From assembly GCF_001625695.1 (NCBI RefSeq), contig NZ_AUXY01000061.1, forward strand, positions 24,518 to 88,517: a stretch of 64,000 bases of DNA, read 5' to 3'. Positions 1 to 10,073 of this stretch are shown in pieces. The notes under the pieces are model-generated. The model was not told the origin of the DNA. It saw only the letters and a list, made by a program, of their open reading frames with translations, and searched no databases. Source of the stretch: Pseudoalteromonas luteoviolacea H33-S (lineage in GTDB: Bacteria > Pseudomonadota > Gammaproteobacteria > Enterobacterales > Alteromonadaceae). The translations under genes were made by a program, and so were the position numbers. The stretch's first letter is position 1; each line of letters starts with the position of its first letter.

Positions 1-1
1 A

Positions 2-607
2 GTTATTGAAGAGTTCGGTGCAAAATTTAAAGTTAATTTGTATGACTATTTAGATACGGGTCTGTTTTTAGATCACCGTCTTGCACGTCGATTTATCCAA
101 CAAAACTCAAAAGACAAACGCGTTTTAAACCTGTTTGCTTATACGGGCTCTGCGTCAGTTCACGCAGCACTCGGCGGTGCAAAGTCGGTTACTACTGTTG
201 ATATGTCAAAAACTTACCTTAAATGGGCCGAAGAAAACTTTGCACTTAATAACCTTAAAAATCCACGTTTTAGATTCGAGCAAGCGGATTGTTTGAAATG
301 GTTAGAACATGCTAAGGGTCAATACGATTTAATTTTCTTAGACCCGCCTACTTTTTCAAACTCCAAGAGAATGAAAAACGTGTTTGATGTTCAACGTGAC
401 CATATCCAATTATTAACTTGGGTGAAGAACATTCTAAGTCCTGATGGCGTGCTACTGTTCTCTAATAACAAGCGCGGTTTTAAAATGGATGAAGTTGCAC
501 TGATGGGATTGGGCTTGAAAGCTGAAAATATCTCAACGGAAACATTATCTCCAGACTTTAAACGCAATAAACAGATCCACAATAGCTGGCTTATTACACA
601 TGGCTAA
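2..607 (+). CDS. rlmL: RlmKL 23S rRNA methyltransferase, C-terminal part (5' end outside window)
   Basis: The reading frame is open from base 2, so the gene starts before the window; about 201 C-terminal residues are visible. They match the RlmK half of the fused RlmKL enzyme, which makes 23S rRNA m7G2069 while the missing N-terminal half makes m2G2445. Visible are the [17 protein letters not shown] entry to the domain, an AdoMet-binding stretch ([18 protein letters not shown]) and the catalytic-region motif [12 protein letters not shown]. The stop overlaps the start of the next gene by 8 bases, so the genes are probably co-transcribed. The E. coli protein is about 700 residues. An apparent internal start at base 38 is a leucine codon inside the conserved domain. 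Confidence 0.93.
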   Translation, partial: VIEEFGAKFKVNLYDYLDTGLFLDHRLARRFIQQNSKDKRVLNLFAYTGSASVHAALGGAKSVTTVDMSKTYLKWAEENFALNNLKNPRFRFEQADCLKWLEHAKGQYDLIFLDPPTFSNSKRMKNVFDVQRDHIQLLTWVKNILSPDGVLLFSNNKRGFKMDEVALMGLGLKAENISTETLSPDFKRNKQIHNSWLITHG

Positions 608-845
608 AGTGGTTTTATATCACACTGATGGATGTCATTTATGTGAACAGGCACACGATTATGCTGTGTCTGTGCTTTCAAGCGGTGACATTCACCTTCA
701 AGATATCTTGGATGATGAAAATTTGATGTCGCAATTTCAAACTTCTATTCCAGTAATTAAAAATATAAAAACAGGTAAATTGCTCTACTGGCCATTTACC
801 CAACAACAAATTCAAGAGTTAATACAAGAAGATGGATTTAATTAG
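600..845 (+). CDS. Glutaredoxin-like (DUF836) small thiol protein
   Basis: This 81-residue protein has a thioredoxin-fold start ([13 protein letters not shown]) with a CxxC pair at Cys12-Cys15, matching the DUF836/glutaredoxin-like family. The later cis-Pro region (TSIPVIK) supports the fold. It is probably a cytoplasmic thiol-disulfide protein; its substrate is unknown. The ATG overlaps the end of rlmKL by 8 bases and its own end overlaps the uup start by 14 bases, so all three genes appear translationally linked. The rlmKL-glutaredoxin-uup order is familiar in Alteromonadales and Vibrionales, but a functional link is not shown by the sequence. Confidence 0.85.
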   Translation: MAKVVLYHTDGCHLCEQAHDYAVSVLSSGDIHLQDILDDENLMSQFQTSIPVIKNIKTGKLLYWPFTQQQIQELIQEDGFN

Positions 846-2748
846 AATTGCTAAAGCACAACTTGCTTTTGGTTCTCATCCGCTACTAGACAATGCAGAT
901 GCCTTGATTGAAGCCGGTGAGCGAGTCTGTATTGTTGGTAGAAACGGTGCTGGTAAGTCAACCTTACTAAAAGTACTTGATGGGCAGGTGTTATTGGATG
1001 ATGGTGAAATAAACCGTCTTACAGGTCTTAAAGTATCACGCCTTGAACAGGATCCACCAAAAGGGGCGCAGGGCAGCGTCTTTGATTACGTGGCTCAAGG
1101 TTTACCGGATGTCGCGAGTCTTTTAATTGAATATAACCATGTCAGCGAAGCGCTCCAAACAGACCAATCTAACAGTTTATTGAATAAGCTTGAGCGCTTA
1201 TCTGCTGAAATTGAAGCAGCAGATGCGTGGCGCTTTGAAAGCCGAATTAATTTGGTTCTAAGCCAGCTTCAGTTGACCGCGCAAATGCGCCTTGAAAAGC
1301 TTTCAGGTGGTTGGCTGAGAAAGGTTGCGCTAGCCAAAGCGCTTGTCAGTGACCCAGACTTATTACTACTTGATGAACCGACTAACCACTTGGACATGGC
1401 AAGTGTGGAATGGTTAGAGTCATTTTTGAAAGATTTCAAAGGTGGCATCGTGTTTATTTCCCATGACCGTGCTTTTATTAGGGCTGTAGCGACACGTATT
1501 TTAGATTTAGATAGAGGCAAGCTGGTTTCTTACCCTGGTAATTATGCTAAGTATCTCGAGCAAAAAGCCCATGATTTAAAAGTCGAAGAGGCGCAAAACG
1601 CATTGTTTGATAAAAAGCTCGCTGAAGAAGAGACTTGGATAAGACAGGGGATCAAAGCGCGTAGAACACGTAATGAAGGTCGTGTTCGTGCGCTAAAAGC
1701 GCTACGTGTTGAGCGAAAGCAGCGAATTGAGCAAGTGGGTAAAGCGGACTTTAATATTGAATCTGCTGAGCGCTCAGGCAAGTTAGTATTTGAAGCAAGC
1801 TTTGTAAATCATGCATTTAAAGATAAGCCAATTGTGAAAGATTTTTCTACATTGGTTATGCGCGGTGATAGAGTCGGTTTAGTAGGCCCGAATGGCATTG
1901 GTAAAACAACGTTATTAAAGCTACTTTTTGGTAAATTATCAGCAGACAGTGGCAAGATTAAACAAGGTGTTAATTTAGAAGTTGCTTATTTTGATCAGTA
2001 TCGAGAAAAACTTGATGAAGAAATGACTGTTCAAGATAACGTTGCTGAAGGTAAGCAAGAAGTATCTATTGGTGGTCGAAGCCGACATGTACTTGGCTAT
2101 TTGCAAGACTTCTTATTTCCACCAGCACGTGCTCGTACCCCTGTTAAGGCGTTATCAGGTGGTGAGAAAAACCGACTGCTCTTAGCTAAGCTGTTTTTAA
2201 AGCCGTCAAATGTATTGGTGCTGGATGAGCCAACCAATGATTTGGATATTGAAACGTTAGAACTGTTAGAGGAAATCATTACTCAATATCAAGGCACAAT
2301 ATTAATTGTTAGCCATGATAGGGAGTTTATTGATAACACCTGTAATAGTGTTTGGGCTTTTGAAGGCGATGGTATTGTGACTGAGATTGTTGGTGGTTAC
2401 AGCGATTTTGAGGCGTATCGGGATAATAAAGTTGCTCAACAAAAAGAACTTGAAAAACTAGACAAAGAAAAGTCTGCTGCCACATCCGCTAAACGCGATA
2501 CAAGCAAAAACAAATCTAGTAAGCTCAGTTACAAATTAAAGCTTGAATTAGAGGCCTTGCCGGGTAAAGTAGAGGAACTTGAAACCGCGCTAGAAAATCA
2601 GCAAGAGTTAGTGAACTCGCCTGAATTTTTTAAACAAGAATCTGATGTAACACAACAAGCATTGAACCAACTGGCGGAATTGGAGTCCAAGCTCGAAGCC
2701 GCGTATGAACGTTGGGAAGAATTAGAAGCTTTACAGAATCAGCAGTAA
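832..2748 (+). CDS. uup: ABC-F family ATPase Uup
   Basis: A 638-residue cytosolic ABC-F protein with two ATPase cassettes and no membrane segment. Cassette 1 has Walker A GRNGAGKST at residues 36-44, signature LSGGWLRK and Walker B LLLLDEPTNHLD. Cassette 2 has GPNGIGKTT, LSGGEKNR and VLVLDEPTNDLD. The linker between them is charged, and the C-terminal end (after about residue 540) is a Lys/Glu-rich coiled coil, the part used by Uup to bind DNA or branched structures. Uup proteins act on ribosomes and influence transposon excision. The ATG overlaps the preceding glutaredoxin-like gene by 14 bases. Other ABC-F members (EttA, YheS) lack this kind of tail, so Uup is preferred. Confidence 0.93.
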   Translation: MDLIRIAKAQLAFGSHPLLDNADALIEAGERVCIVGRNGAGKSTLLKVLDGQVLLDDGEINRLTGLKVSRLEQDPPKGAQGSVFDYVAQGLPDVASLLIEYNHVSEALQTDQSNSLLNKLERLSAEIEAADAWRFESRINLVLSQLQLTAQMRLEKLSGGWLRKVALAKALVSDPDLLLLDEPTNHLDMASVEWLESFLKDFKGGIVFISHDRAFIRAVATRILDLDRGKLVSYPGNYAKYLEQKAHDLKVEEAQNALFDKKLAEEETWIRQGIKARRTRNEGRVRALKALRVERKQRIEQVGKADFNIESAERSGKLVFEASFVNHAFKDKPIVKDFSTLVMRGDRVGLVGPNGIGKTTLLKLLFGKLSADSGKIKQGVNLEVAYFDQYREKLDEEMTVQDNVAEGKQEVSIGGRSRHVLGYLQDFLFPPARARTPVKALSGGEKNRLLLAKLFLKPSNVLVLDEPTNDLDIETLELLEEIITQYQGTILIVSHDREFIDNTCNSVWAFEGDGIVTEIVGGYSDFEAYRDNKVAQQKELEKLDKEKSAATSAKRDTSKNKSSKLSYKLKLELEALPGKVEELETALENQQELVNSPEFFKQESDVTQQALNQLAELESKLEAAYERWEELEALQNQQ

Positions 2749-2756
2749 GGATTGAA

Positions 2757-4484
2757 ATGAAATATTCACTTTTAGCCGCCAGCATTGGTTTGTGCTTTTC
2801 AGGGCAGCTTTTTGCTGCAACATATCAATTGACTGAGTTACCATCGCATAGCTCTACAACAGACACTATCATTAATGATGCTAATGAATCTGGAGAAGTT
2901 GTTGGTAGGTCTTCTGGTCTGTTTAATATTAAGATTGATACCAGTTATATTGATTTTAACGATGACAGTATTACAAGTTCATACGATCAATTTAAAACAG
3001 CACGTGAGCGAATTGAAGACCCAATTAATTTTACATTAGACGACATAAAAAATAATAATGCGGCAGCGACTGATCCAGATGCGCATGAATTTATGCGTTC
3101 ATATCTAAACACCCGCAGTGGTAATGGCGAATTTCAAAAAATTAACTCGGGTATTTCTGTCATATTTTCTGCGACTAGCGCCGATGAAAAAGTATTATTT
3201 GATGAGCAAAGAGAGTATACGGGTAATGAGCTGTCTCGTTCTGTTACCACCTATATCAGCGGTATTGCCTCTGATGGGGCGATGGTGGGATGGGGAACAG
3301 CGCCTTATTCTAAAAGAACTGACTTTGTAAAAGATGGAGAGTCAGATCCTACCGTATTTTTTGAGCGCGCATTTTCTTCTCGTGCCGTTTTCATTACCCC
3401 TGGTGGCGAACTAGTTGAGTTACCTCCAGCTTTTGTTGGCGAATATGGTGGATTCAGTACAGCGAACCATGTAGAAAAACTAGATGACGGTACTTATTTA
3501 GTTGTCGGTCAAACTTCTACAGATGTTGCGATAGATGGCCAACAGCGCTTTGATGATATTTGTAACGGTGATAGTAAGCCGGTAAATGTGTGTGTATGGG
3601 AACTTCAAAATGGTTCAATTTACTACAACCGTCACGCGTATCAGTGGAAGTTAGACGCAAACTTTAACCTTATTGAAGGTGAGTCTAAGCTTTTGGGCTT
3701 GGGTATTGTTCGTGAAGAAGATGAAGAACGTGTTCACCTTGGCACGGCAATCGCTGTGAACCAAGCCGGTTACGCGGTTGGTCATTCTCAGACTCGTAAA
3801 GACGACCGCTTTATCAGTCGCCAAAGAGCTGGGTATTATAAAGACGGCCAATTTGCGCAAATCATTGATCATGTAGAAGGTTATGAGTCTAGTCGAGGCG
3901 TTGATATTAATAATAATAATATCGTGGTGGGCTATCGATTTGATGAGCTGAATTCGTTTGAGCAAGTAAAAGGCTATTACTACGACATCAATAATAAGTC
4001 TTTCACTGAAATGACATCGTTCTTTAATAGCTCTGATTTGTACCCACGAGATATTAATGACGCGGGTATCATTGTAGGCCAGGCAGAGGTAACCAGTATT
4101 GGTGATACTCCGAGACGAGAAGCTTTTATCTATGATATTGCAACCTCTGAACTAAAAAATATAAATGACTTACTACCTTGTCCAAGTGACGATTTTAATT
4201 ATCGTGTCGGTGATGCAGTTAAGATAACTGAAGATAATCGTATTTTTGCCGTGGCATCAAAGACGGTGAAGCGCAGAGACAATTTGGGCAATGTAACTAA
4301 AGACAGCTCAGGCAATGATGAGTATGAATCAGTAGCAGTGCCAGTACTATTGACGCCAATCAGTGGTGAGCCTGAACAGTGCCCAGTTGAAGAGGCGGAG
4401 ACTTATGAACGCAGCTCGGCTTCTTTTGGCATATTTGGTCTTTTAGCTTTACCATTACTAATGCTAAGAAGACGAAGAAAATAA
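2757..4484 (+). CDS. DUF3466 family secreted protein with C-terminal membrane/basic tail
   Basis: About 575 residues. I chose the ATG at 2757 because AAGG lies just upstream and the protein then begins with a clean signal peptide (MKYSLLAASIGLCFSGQLFA). The open frame extends further upstream into uup but without a plausible start. The body has repeated 'DINDAGIIVGQA'-type segments (ININNNNIVVGYR, AVNQAGYAVGHSQ) typical of DUF3466, suggesting a beta-propeller-like repeat fold; this is inference. The C-terminus is a short hydrophobic segment followed by RRRRK, which resembles GlyGly-CTERM-type sorting tails although no GG pair is present. The function is unknown. It starts 8 bases after uup, so it may be co-transcribed. 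A strong terminator follows. Confidence 0.85.
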   Translation: MKYSLLAASIGLCFSGQLFAATYQLTELPSHSSTTDTIINDANESGEVVGRSSGLFNIKIDTSYIDFNDDSITSSYDQFKTARERIEDPINFTLDDIKNNNAAATDPDAHEFMRSYLNTRSGNGEFQKINSGISVIFSATSADEKVLFDEQREYTGNELSRSVTTYISGIASDGAMVGWGTAPYSKRTDFVKDGESDPTVFFERAFSSRAVFITPGGELVELPPAFVGEYGGFSTANHVEKLDDGTYLVVGQTSTDVAIDGQQRFDDICNGDSKPVNVCVWELQNGSIYYNRHAYQWKLDANFNLIEGESKLLGLGIVREEDEERVHLGTAIAVNQAGYAVGHSQTRKDDRFISRQRAGYYKDGQFAQIIDHVEGYESSRGVDINNNNIVVGYRFDELNSFEQVKGYYYDINNKSFTEMTSFFNSSDLYPRDINDAGIIVGQAEVTSIGDTPRREAFIYDIATSELKNINDLLPCPSDDFNYRVGDAVKITEDNRIFAVASKTVKRRDNLGNVTKDSSGNDEYESVAVPVLLTPISGEPEQCPVEEAETYERSSASFGIFGLLALPLLMLRRRRK

Positions 4485-4491
4485 GCATAAT

Positions 4492-4517
4492 AAAAAAGGG
4501 CCTTTAGGCCCTTTTTT
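4492..4517. terminator. Bidirectional intrinsic terminator
   Basis: A GGGCCT/AGGCCC stem flanked by A6 on the left and T6 on the right lies between two convergent genes (DUF3466 on plus, DUF2062 on minus). The symmetry lets it work for both strands. Confidence 0.9.
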
Positions 4518-4536
4518 ATTATCGTTGAAAATGGTG

Positions 4537-5043
4537 TTATTGATTTCTTGCTTCCCAAGCTTTGTTCACGGAGCGTCGCCAAAGATAATCAATACCAAAA
4601 AAACCTATGATTGCAGCAATACATGCGCAAATTAATGAGCCAACGATAAAAGCTGGGCCTATTGTTGAGATACTTTGAGTTAACCATTCCCATGTAGGTT
4701 CGAAGTGAAAGGGCTGGAGCTCTTGACCTAGGGCAAATACACCGACAAGATATGAGCAGTAAAATATGGGTGGCATTGTTAGAGGATTAGTTATCCATAC
4801 CAGTGCGATAGATAAAGGTAAGTTTACTCGAAAAGGAATTGCGAGAGCTGCCGCGAGTACCATTTGAAAAGGGACAGGGATGAACGCAAAAAAAAGTCCA
4901 ACTGAAAATGCACCTCTTGCTGAGCGTCGGTTAAGATGCCACAGATTTGCATCATGCAATAAACTTCCAAAAATTCTTAACGATTTTTGTTCTTTGATCT
5001 TATTGTGATCGGGTAAAAAGCGTTGGATCGTTTTTTTCGCCAT
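4537..5043 (-). CDS. DUF2062 domain membrane protein
   Basis: A 168-residue protein when started at the ATG at 5043 (MAKKTIQRFLPDHNKIKEQ); an upstream in-frame start at 5052 would add three residues. The central region (GAFSVGLFFAFIPVPFQM, then WITNPLTMPPIFY) is the DUF2062 signature, with about three hydrophobic segments and a C-terminal charged tail. It is a small inner-membrane protein of unknown function. It is divergent from comEC, and its start overlaps the earliest possible comEC start. A bidirectional terminator lies just past its 3' end. Confidence 0.88.
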   Translation of the reverse strand: MAKKTIQRFLPDHNKIKEQKSLRIFGSLLHDANLWHLNRRSARGAFSVGLFFAFIPVPFQMVLAAALAIPFRVNLPLSIALVWITNPLTMPPIFYCSYLVGVFALGQELQPFHFEPTWEWLTQSISTIGPAFIVGSLICACIAAIIGFFGIDYLWRRSVNKAWEARNQ

Positions 5044-7287
5044 ATAGAGCAACCATCTACTTCAGTTTTGATTTGCTGCGGCATCATTTTCGGGTGTGCA
5101 ATATCCGTGTTTTTCATGGATACATGGCAATTACCCGTCAGTTTTGCCTTGCTCGTTTTTGTTAGTAGCTATTTTAAGCTTTTTTCGAACGTTTTGGCAG
5201 GTTTTATTTTAGGTATTTTTGTTACAAACTTGAATTACTATATGTTCTATCAGATTTCATGGCAGAATTTAGTCATTGAAAAACCAGTTAAAATTGTTGC
5301 AACAGTGTCTCAATTTATCAAATCTGGTGAGCGCCCATATATCCAAGTAAAGATTGAATCCATTGATACCTTTCAAGTAAGTGTATGGCAAACGGTAAAC
5401 GCAAATTTGTCTGTTGGTAAGCATAGTATGCCATTGCGAGAAGGGGACAAAATAGCAGGGATTGCAAAGTTAAAAGCATTTCGTTCAAGAAAAAACTTCC
5501 ATACGTTTGATAGCGAGCTATTTGCTTTTCAAAATCATATTTATTTTAAAGGTAAGGTAGAGATTGAACGACATGATAGAAAAGAGCGAGCTTGGCAAAC
5601 TAGCTACAGGCACTATATTTCAAGTGTTTTTCAAAAATATGAGCTGAGTTGGCTATATTACACATTGCTGACTGGTGATAAAACCAAAACCCCCAAAATA
5701 GATAAAGAACACTTTCGTATGCTGGGCTTGAGTCATTTACTCGCCATTTCTGGACTGCATATAGCAATTTTCTTTTCATTAAGCTTTATACTTTTAAAAG
5801 TTCTATTAATACCAGTGCAAAGCTTCCTAAAACAAGATGCTAATATCCACACCTTTGGGGTTTTATGTGCGCTTATAAGTGCCGGACTGTATGTTACGGT
5901 GAGTGGCATGCAAATATCAGCACAGCGCGCTTGGTTAATGGCATTGATAGGCGTGGTTTGTTACTTATTAGGAACTCGTATTAGTTTTTTTCGGCTTATT
6001 TTGTACGCGCTCACAGTTATTATCTTAGCTTCTCCATTTTCATTATTAAACATGGGATTGTATTTTTCATTTGTGGCTGTGAGTTGCATCCTTTGGTTTG
6101 TTTCAAAACAAAATAGGGCGGCTGGAGAGCCTTTGAAGTGGCTCGATAAATTAGTCTGGCTAATAAAGGTACAGCTACTTATATTTGTGTTCTTATTCCC
6201 ACTGACAATATTTGCGTTTCAAGGCGTTAGTATTAGTGGTTTAGCATTAAACATTGTGGTGATCCCATTGCTGTCTTGTGTGATTTTTCCGGCAATTTTA
6301 TTGCAGTCTGCAATTTTTCACGTATTTGATGTGAGTGCTATTTCATTGTTGGATACTTGGCTCTTTGAGGCTTACAGGTGGTTGTTGAATTTAAATTTTC
6401 ACTGGCTAGATATTGCGCCAATCACCGTTCGCCAATTGTTCGCAATTATGCTCATTATTGTGTTGTTGTCTAATCCGTTAACGCGTTTTTATTCATTAAT
6501 TCCAATAATTGCAACTTCGCTTCATTGGTGGCTGAGCCCTAAACCACATTGGCAAATCAATATTTTTGACGTCGGACATGGCAGCGCAGTGTTGGTTGAG
6601 CACAACGGTAAAGGCTTTTTGTATGATTTGGGGGCTAGTTACTTTGGCACGTATTCTATGTTCAAACATGTTGTGGTGCCTTATATCAAAGCGAATAATA
6701 TTGAGCTCATATATACCATTGTGAGTCATGATGATGGCGACCATGCTGGAGGGTTAAAAGATTTAAATTTTCTTGGTTATAGGGACACGCTACGTGCTTT
6801 TCATAGAGAGGAATATTCGCAGCCTTGTTTACTAAAAGCGATTGAGTTAGGCAGTTTGACTATTCAGTCGATTTGGCCTGGGCAGCTACAGGGCAATGAT
6901 AATAACAGCTCATGCGTTGTTATGGTGAGCGATGGCGAATTTAAACTTTTGCTCCCAGGTGATATTGAAACGGACATTGAATCGCAAATAGTTGCTCAAT
7001 ATGAAGCGCATCTAAACGCCTCATTTCTACTTGCTCCACACCATGGCAGTCGCACATCTTCCAGTGCCCAATTTATTGAGCAAGTAGACGCAGAATTAGC
7101 CATATTTTCTCGCAGCTATAATACGCCTTGGCGTCTGCCTCATTCAGATGTTGTAAGGCGTTATCACCATTTTGGATATAAAACATACGACACGGCATTA
7201 GATGGCCAAGTTCAGATCCGTATTTTTAAACAGCACTTTGAAGTTTACACCGCTAGAAACGCGAAAAATCTATGGTTTTTAAGATAA
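5023..7287 (+). CDS. comEC: ComEC/Rec2 DNA-uptake channel protein
   Basis: Up to 754 residues. The layout is that of ComEC: N-terminal hydrophobic segments, a soluble DUF4131/OB-like region, a competence domain with many membrane spans (LSHLLAISGLHIAIFF is its hallmark at about residues 240-255), and a C-terminal metallo-beta-lactamase domain (DVGHGSAVLVE, SHDDGDHAGG, LAPHHGSRTSSS). It should move single-stranded DNA across the inner membrane during transformation. The start is uncertain: TTG at 5023 overlaps the divergent DUF2062 start, TTG at 5068 is an alternative, and the first ATG (5116) would cut into the first hydrophobic segment. No strong ribosome binding site decides between them. 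The comEC-msbA-lpxK order matches other gammaproteobacteria. Confidence 0.92.
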   Translation: MDRFFRHIEQPSTSVLICCGIIFGCAISVFFMDTWQLPVSFALLVFVSSYFKLFSNVLAGFILGIFVTNLNYYMFYQISWQNLVIEKPVKIVATVSQFIKSGERPYIQVKIESIDTFQVSVWQTVNANLSVGKHSMPLREGDKIAGIAKLKAFRSRKNFHTFDSELFAFQNHIYFKGKVEIERHDRKERAWQTSYRHYISSVFQKYELSWLYYTLLTGDKTKTPKIDKEHFRMLGLSHLLAISGLHIAIFFSLSFILLKVLLIPVQSFLKQDANIHTFGVLCALISAGLYVTVSGMQISAQRAWLMALIGVVCYLLGTRISFFRLILYALTVIILASPFSLLNMGLYFSFVAVSCILWFVSKQNRAAGEPLKWLDKLVWLIKVQLLIFVFLFPLTIFAFQGVSISGLALNIVVIPLLSCVIFPAILLQSAIFHVFDVSAISLLDTWLFEAYRWLLNLNFHWLDIAPITVRQLFAIMLIIVLLSNPLTRFYSLIPIIATSLHWWLSPKPHWQINIFDVGHGSAVLVEHNGKGFLYDLGASYFGTYSMFKHVVVPYIKANNIELIYTIVSHDDGDHAGGLKDLNFLGYRDTLRAFHREEYSQPCLLKAIELGSLTIQSIWPGQLQGNDNNSSCVVMVSDGEFKLLLPGDIETDIESQIVAQYEAHLNASFLLAPHHGSRTSSSAQFIEQVDAELAIFSRSYNTPWRLPHSDVVRRYHHFGYKTYDTALDGQVQIRIFKQHFEVYTARNAKNLWFLR

Positions 7288-7350
7288 TGCATTCAGTTTT
7301 TGCTTGATGGGAGATACAATAAGGGGGTTTTGAAGTTTTAGAGTAACACT

Positions 7351-9087
7351 ATGCAACAGTCTGGAAAGCAAATATATAAAAGGCTTTTGACTTACACCTA
7401 TGAATTTAAAGCAGCGTCGTTGTTTGCGATAATTGGCATGCTAGGTTATGCCGCTATGGATGCGCTGTTTATTCAGTTAATGAAACCATTTATGGACGAT
7501 GGTCTCACGCAAGGTAATCAAGAAGTACTCGCAATGGCTCCTATTGTGGTCATTTTATTGGTCTTAGGGCGCGGTATCTTTAATTATATGTCTTCATATT
7601 GTTTAAGTTATGTAGGCTCTCAAGTCGTAAGAAAGCTAAGACAACAACTGTATGAGCATATGTTATTTATGCCTGTTTCTTTTCACGACAAGCACTCTAA
7701 TGGTGAACTGGTCTCAAAAATCACATTCGATACAGAGCAGGTTCAGCAGGCGGTTACACGTGCACTTCAAGTTGCTATCCGCGAAGGGGCATTTGTAGTC
7801 TTTTTATTATGGGGCATGTTCGCAATTAGCTGGAAGTTATCACTTTTATTTCTAATTATTGTGCCATTTGTCGCCATTGTGGTCAGTATAGTTTCTAAAC
7901 GTTTCAGAAAGATTTCAAAAAATATACAAGATGCTATGGGCGCAGTGACTAGAGGCTCGGAGCAAATGCTGTCTGGTCACAAAGAAATCCATGGATTCGG
8001 CGGTCAGGAAAAAGAAATTACACATTTTGCGAAAGTGAATAATCATAACCGTCAGCAGCGGGTTAAAATGGATGCGACAAGGGCGCTCAGTGTTTCAGTC
8101 ATTCAACTGATTGCGGCCAGTGCCATGGCTGTTGTTTTGGCGATTATCGCAATGCCAGATGTGCATGAGTCTTTAACACCAGGTGTTGTTGCGTCTTTGA
8201 TTACGGCTATGGTTATGATGCTTCGTCCTTTGAAGCAGCTTGCAAACGTAAACAGTGATTTTCAAAGGGGCATTGCTGCTGCGAAAAGTATCTTTGATGT
8301 ACTCGATGAAGAAAAAGAAAAGGATACTGGCACGCACTCTGTTGATAGTGTTACGGGCGCAATTTCCGTAAAGGGTGTAACTTTCACCTATCCTACAAAA
8401 GATGAACCAGTCATCAAAGACCTTTCGATTGAGATCCCTGCGGGCAAGAGTATCGCATTAGTGGGCCGCAGTGGCTCTGGTAAGTCGACATTGTCTAGTT
8501 TATTACCGAGATTTTATGAATTGGATAGCGGTGCTATTACATTAGATGGTGTAGATTTAAGTGAATACACTTTAGCCAGCCTTAGAAATCAATTTGCGCT
8601 TGTTTCTCAGCATGTCACTTTGTTCAATGACACGATTGCAAATAACATTATGTACGGTTTGGATGAAAAGCTCAGTGAAGCGGAATTAATTGACGTTGCT
8701 AAGAAAGCCCATGTTTGGGAATTTGTTAAAGATTTACCTGAAGGTTTAAACACTGAAGTCGGTGAGAATGGTGTCATGCTTTCTGGCGGTCAAAGGCAGC
8801 GTATAGCGATAGCACGTGCGATTGTGAAAGATGCGCCTGTATTAATATTAGACGAGGCTACTTCGGCATTAGACACAGAGTCTGAGCGATTGATCCAAGA
8901 GGAGCTTGATAAGCTGATGGTTAATAAGACCTCGATAGTCATTGCACACCGCCTATCAACGATAGAAAAGTCTGATCAAATTTATGTACTCGATAAAGGT
9001 CGAGTGCTTGAACAAGGGAAACACGACGAGTTGCTAGCCAACGATGGAGCGTACTCTGCACTTTGCAAGATGCAATATGGTGAATAA
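7351..9087 (+). CDS. msbA: MsbA lipid A flippase/ABC exporter
   Basis: A 578-residue half-transporter with an N-terminal six-span exporter domain (about residues 20-310) and a C-terminal ATPase. Walker A GRSGSGKST is at residues 372-380, signature LSGGQRQR begins near 477, and Walker B VLILDEATSALD near 495-506, ending with the H-loop IAHRLST. MsbA flips core lipid A across the inner membrane. The assignment over other ABC exporters rests on the length and on the lpxK gene that starts 2 bases after its stop, the classic msbA-lpxK pair. Confidence 0.95.
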   Translation: MQQSGKQIYKRLLTYTYEFKAASLFAIIGMLGYAAMDALFIQLMKPFMDDGLTQGNQEVLAMAPIVVILLVLGRGIFNYMSSYCLSYVGSQVVRKLRQQLYEHMLFMPVSFHDKHSNGELVSKITFDTEQVQQAVTRALQVAIREGAFVVFLLWGMFAISWKLSLLFLIIVPFVAIVVSIVSKRFRKISKNIQDAMGAVTRGSEQMLSGHKEIHGFGGQEKEITHFAKVNNHNRQQRVKMDATRALSVSVIQLIAASAMAVVLAIIAMPDVHESLTPGVVASLITAMVMMLRPLKQLANVNSDFQRGIAAAKSIFDVLDEEKEKDTGTHSVDSVTGAISVKGVTFTYPTKDEPVIKDLSIEIPAGKSIALVGRSGSGKSTLSSLLPRFYELDSGAITLDGVDLSEYTLASLRNQFALVSQHVTLFNDTIANNIMYGLDEKLSEAELIDVAKKAHVWEFVKDLPEGLNTEVGENGVMLSGGQRQRIAIARAIVKDAPVLILDEATSALDTESERLIQEELDKLMVNKTSIVIAHRLSTIEKSDQIYVLDKGRVLEQGKHDELLANDGAYSALCKMQYGE

Positions 9088-9089
9088 CA

Positions 9090-10073
9090 ATGAACAAAGT
9101 GGAACAAAGTTGGTATAAACCAATTAGTCTTATCAATATTGTTTTATTGCCACTAAGCGGACTTTTTTGGTTAGTAAGCTCAATAAGAAGGTTGATGTTT
9201 CGTATTGGCATAAAGTCATCATACAAGGCATCTGTGCCAGTTATGATTGTAGGTAACATTGGTATTGGCGGTAACGGTAAAACACCATTTGTACTGTGGC
9301 TTGTGCCTTATTTACAATCACTTGGTTTGAAAGTCGCCGTGATCAGTCGTGGATATGGTGCCAAGCCGCCACACACACCATACAAAGTAAGTGATGACAG
9401 TACCGCAGAGTTGGCGGGAGATGAGCCGTTATTAATTTATAAACGATTAGGCTGTGATGTGGTTATCGGTGGTGACCGAAAAGCAAGTATCGAACATTTA
9501 ATCGCGCACAATGAACCTGACATCATTGTCAGTGATGATGGGCTTCAACATTATCAGCTTGATAGAGATATTGAGATTTGCATCGTTGACAACGAGCGTC
9601 GTTTTGGCAATGGGTTACTTTTACCTGCTGGGCCACTGAGAGAAACGCCCAAGCGCTTAAAATCAGTTGACCTTACCGTGTTTAATGGTTCCATCAAAGA
9701 GGACGGTTATTCACTTAATACAACAGGTATTTACAGTGTGAAAACGGGGGCACGGGTTACACAATTTGAGCCGAAAGGTATCGCCGTAAGTGCGATTGGT
9801 AACCCATCTCGCTTTGAGAAGTCGCTCAGTGCAAATGGGGTGACAATCACACAAAGTAAACACTTTGCAGATCATCATATGTTTACCGAAGAAGATTTTG
9901 AGATCTACAACAAAAGCAACATATTTATGACAGAAAAAGACGCAGTAAAATGCCAGTCTTATGCGAAAGACAATTGGTATTTTTTACGCGTAGATGCTGT
10001 TCCGTCAGAAGGGCTTGTTAACAAGCTTCACAACTTATTAGATAGAAAGGGGATTATTACCCATGGCGTTTGA
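9090..10073 (+). CDS. lpxK: LpxK tetraacyldisaccharide 4'-kinase
   Basis: A 327-residue kinase that adds the 4'-phosphate to the lipid A precursor at the inner membrane. The N-terminus has one hydrophobic segment ([17 protein letters not shown]), followed by the unusual LpxK P-loop [13 protein letters not shown] at about residues 55-67 and the [10 protein letters not shown] motif near 149-158. Length and motifs are standard. It begins 2 bases after msbA and overlaps the next gene (ycaR) by 11 bases, so it is part of the same operon. Confidence 0.96.
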   Translation: MNKVEQSWYKPISLINIVLLPLSGLFWLVSSIRRLMFRIGIKSSYKASVPVMIVGNIGIGGNGKTPFVLWLVPYLQSLGLKVAVISRGYGAKPPHTPYKVSDDSTAELAGDEPLLIYKRLGCDVVIGGDRKASIEHLIAHNEPDIIVSDDGLQHYQLDRDIEICIVDNERRFGNGLLLPAGPLRETPKRLKSVDLTVFNGSIKEDGYSLNTTGIYSVKTGARVTQFEPKGIAVSAIGNPSRFEKSLSANGVTITQSKHFADHHMFTEEDFEIYNKSNIFMTEKDAVKCQSYAKDNWYFLRVDAVPSEGLVNKLHNLLDRKGIITHGV

